Part shown: piece by piece, positions 62,424 through 64,000 of the stretch
Position numbering within the stretch: position 1 is the first letter of the stretch
Layout of the letters: every line of letters starts with the position of its first letter
NCBI GenBank assembly: GCA_018401055.1
Contig: JAGYLB010000126.1
Coordinates: forward strand, 124,001-188,000
Source of the DNA: Roseicyclus sp.
Lineage (GTDB): Bacteria > Pseudomonadota > Alphaproteobacteria > Rhodobacterales > Rhodobacteraceae
DNA length: 64,000 nucleotides
Reading direction: 5' to 3'
Notes under the pieces: generated by a model
The model's database searches: none
The model's input: the letters and a program-made list of their open reading frames with translations, nothing else
What the model was told of the DNA's origin: nothing
Made by a program: the position numbers and the translations under genes

Positions 62424-63635
62424 TCACATGCAAACCCGCAGGTTGGTGGAGATTTTCGGAAAATTGTCGGGATCAGCCCCGCAGCGCCTGAGCACGAAGC
62501 CATGGCGGTCCTGATAATGCTTGAGCAGGCGCTGCAAGCCGATCTTGAGCACGATCTTGCCCGACCGTGCCGACCATCCCAGCCGACGCTCGGCCTGCTC
62601 CAGCCCTTCGAGAAAGCAGCAGACCCTGAGCACCACATCCGACAGGCCCGGACCCAGATCGTCCAGCGCATCCGACACCCGTTGTCGTGCGGCGCGCGGA
62701 CCTTCGGCGATGCCGCTGTCGCCAAGGAACCCGCCCCGGTCGCCGCCGGTCAGGAAACGGTCCCAGTTCTGACCCACGCGCGGGCCCATCTGTGCGCGCT
62801 CGAAATCTTCGCGCAGCCGCTCGCCCGCCTGCACCAGATCAGGGGTCAGGAACACCTTGCCATCATTGCCCTTGCGCCGCGCCAGCACGGCCAGAGGCGA
62901 TTCCGCCAGATTCACGCGCAGCTTGCGCGACCGGCCGCCGGGTTCCGCAACCTGCGCTTGTCCCCAGACCATGTGCTGACCCTGAAAGGGCGTCGTGGCC
63001 TCGGCGAAACCCAGCGCCTCATGGCGGCGTTTGCGGTCCTCGTCGAGCAGACGGCGCAGGGCGGACTTGCCGGTCGCCGTGATCGTGTAGCGCGCGATGC
63101 GACCGGGCTTGAGGCAGCTGATCCAGTCCTTGACGGCAAAAGCCTGCGCGATCTTGCGGTCGACGACCGCCGTGCGGGTCTGTTCACCATCCGCGCCGGG
63201 GCGCAACACCACCGCCTTGTCGAGATCACCGGCGACGGCAAGAACGGCATCGGTTTCGCACAACCGGCGCAAGATGCGACGCGCCTCTCGGGCGATCGTG
63301 CCTTCGTCGTCGAGCGGAGACCGGAACGGGGCTGTCATGGGCAAGTTCTCCTTTGCCTGGAAGTCAGTTTCGGTGGGCGACAGCAGGGTCGCACCCAGCA
63401 AGGTCAGCGCTTCGTCCAGAAGCGGGTCGTCGCGGCGCGCCTCGATGCGGCGCACGCGGCGGCACACGGTCGAAGGCGCCTCGCCGGTGGCGCGCGCGAT
63501 CTCGCGCAGCGAGCGACCGGCCGTGGTATGGACGAGATATTGCAGCGCGGGCACCGGCACCCAGCCGGGCGGATGGGGCAGCAACAGGGATTGATCAGGC
63601 ACAGGGCGGCCGTGATCGGCCGTGGCCGATGTCAT
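62424..63635 (-). CDS. DUF6456-like helix-turn-helix protein
   Basis: A protein of about 403 residues. It has an N-terminal helix-turn-helix (LQYLVHTTAGRSLREIARATGEAPSTVCRRVRRIEARRDDPLLDEAL) and a C-terminal domain (RAARQRVSDALDDLGPGLSDVVLRVCCFLEGLEQAERRLGWSARSGKIVLKIGLQRL) resembling the DUF6456 family. The start at 63635 follows GGGAGG. A candidate CtrA box lies 53 bases upstream. It may be a regulator of cell-cycle or replication-linked genes, but that is not established here. Confidence 0.8.
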   Translation of the reverse strand: MTSATADHGRPVPDQSLLLPHPPGWVPVPALQYLVHTTAGRSLREIARATGEAPSTVCRRVRRIEARRDDPLLDEALTLLGATLLSPTETDFQAKENLPMTAPFRSPLDDEGTIAREARRILRRLCETDAVLAVAGDLDKAVVLRPGADGEQTRTAVVDRKIAQAFAVKDWISCLKPGRIARYTITATGKSALRRLLDEDRKRRHEALGFAEATTPFQGQHMVWGQAQVAEPGGRSRKLRVNLAESPLAVLARRKGNDGKVFLTPDLVQAGERLREDFERAQMGPRVGQNWDRFLTGGDRGGFLGDSGIAEGPRAARQRVSDALDDLGPGLSDVVLRVCCFLEGLEQAERRLGWSARSGKIVLKIGLQRLLKHYQDRHGFVLRRCGADPDNFPKISTNLRVCM

Positions 63636-63687
63636 GGTTCCACCTCCCTCACGATTGGACAACAGCGGCAGGATTTCGCCGAATTGA

Positions 63688-63702
63688 TTACCGTTTGGTT
63701 AA
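63688..63702 (-). promoter_or_regulatory. Candidate CtrA box upstream of DUF6456-like gene
   Basis: On the minus strand TTAACCAAACGGTAA fits TTAA-N7-TTAA at 7 of 8 defined positions, including the CCA that follows the first half in strong sites. It is 53 bases from the start, the same offset as the box before ctrA. Confidence 0.5.
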
Positions 63703-63841
63703 AATCAGTGGATAAATTAGAGTTTGTTTCGATTTCGTAAACGACTAGCGGGGGGGCGTCCGGTGGACAAGCCTGTGTGCAACACCTCCCGGTCCGGGGT
63801 CAGGCTGGGGATACAACGATCCCGCCACAGGAGACCCCGCG

Positions 63842-64000
63842 ATGTCCGATCTGATCTCCACCCTCTCTGCCATGCGCCGCCCCGGCCTGTTGCTCAGGGC
63901 CGCACGGATGGCCGCGCTGACGGGCGATGCACACCGCCGGGCACAGCGCCGCCCGGTGCAGACCCTGCTGGCCGAAGAGGACCGGCTGAACGCCGCGCGT
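63842..64000 (+). CDS. DUF6477-like protein, 5' part
   Basis: The first 53 codons of a gene that runs past the window edge. The visible protein starts MSDLISTLSAMRRPGLLLRA and is Arg-rich. It resembles the small DUF6477 proteins found beside DUF6456 genes in this group. AGGAG lies 9 bases before the ATG. It is divergent from the DUF6456-like gene. Confidence 0.7.
   Translation, partial: MSDLISTLSAMRRPGLLLRAARMAALTGDAHRRAQRRPVQTLLAEEDRLNAAR

Overview
The window is a GC-rich stretch of a chromosome from an alphaproteobacterium. It is most likely a member of the Rhodobacterales (Rhodobacter/Roseobacter group). The grounds are a CtrA-SciP pair, the dusB(nifR3)-ntrB-ntrC-ntrY-ntrX operon, a fused IspDF, a TAXI-type TRAP transporter, a COQ10-like protein and a terminal pair resembling the DUF6456/DUF6477 families. 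I recognise these families from their sequences; no database search was run.

Layout. 1-5.2 kb: gyrA (3' part), a small membrane protein, trmFO, gluQ, hisI and a NifU-like scaffold gene. 5.2-13 kb (mostly minus strand): a 39-residue membrane protein behind a probable LexA box, recG, ligA, ctrA, sciP; then mnmA (plus) and a broken secreted-protein gene. 13.1-16.5 kb: two tRNA-Asp copies bracket a leucine-rich-repeat gene that is split by an intact 1333-bp IS256-family element with a perfect 8-bp target duplication. 16.5-21.7 kb: EamA transporter, soluble chemoreceptor, two tRNA-Val, HU-like protein, polysaccharide deacetylase, S74-like secreted protein. 21.8-33.3 kb: lon with a heat-shock-type promoter, Hint-domain protein, tgt, a RimK fusion, a DUF1428/MarR divergent pair, Fe-S assembly genes, tpiA and a secreted PPC-like protein. 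33.5-42.4 kb: a DctB/DctD-like two-component pair feeding a TAXI-TRAP transporter, a cytochrome P450 and a lipoprotein. 42.4-49.6 kb: the nitrogen-regulation operon. 49.8-64 kb: ispDF-pgpA-pncC, regulators and small secreted proteins, purB, fliG, COQ10-like gene, hpt, an outer-membrane barrel, two cytochromes c, lipA and the DUF6456/DUF6477-like pair.

The genes are mainly housekeeping (DNA replication and repair, cell-cycle control, tRNA modification, Fe-S assembly, isoprenoid, lipid and purine metabolism). The clearest accessory material is the tRNA-Asp/LRR/IS256 cassette and the TRAP locus. Several operons use 4-base stop/start overlaps (dctB-dctD, ntrY-ntrX, dusB-ntrB, ispDF-pgpA-pncC).

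A strong caution: about 38 reading-frame breaks occur in about 25 genes, many of them normally essential (gyrA, ligA, tpiA, ispDF, purB). They include both extra and missing single bases, often in G/C runs. I read nearly all of them as consensus errors, not real pseudogenes, and give each such gene as one reconstructed coding region with the approximate break positions.
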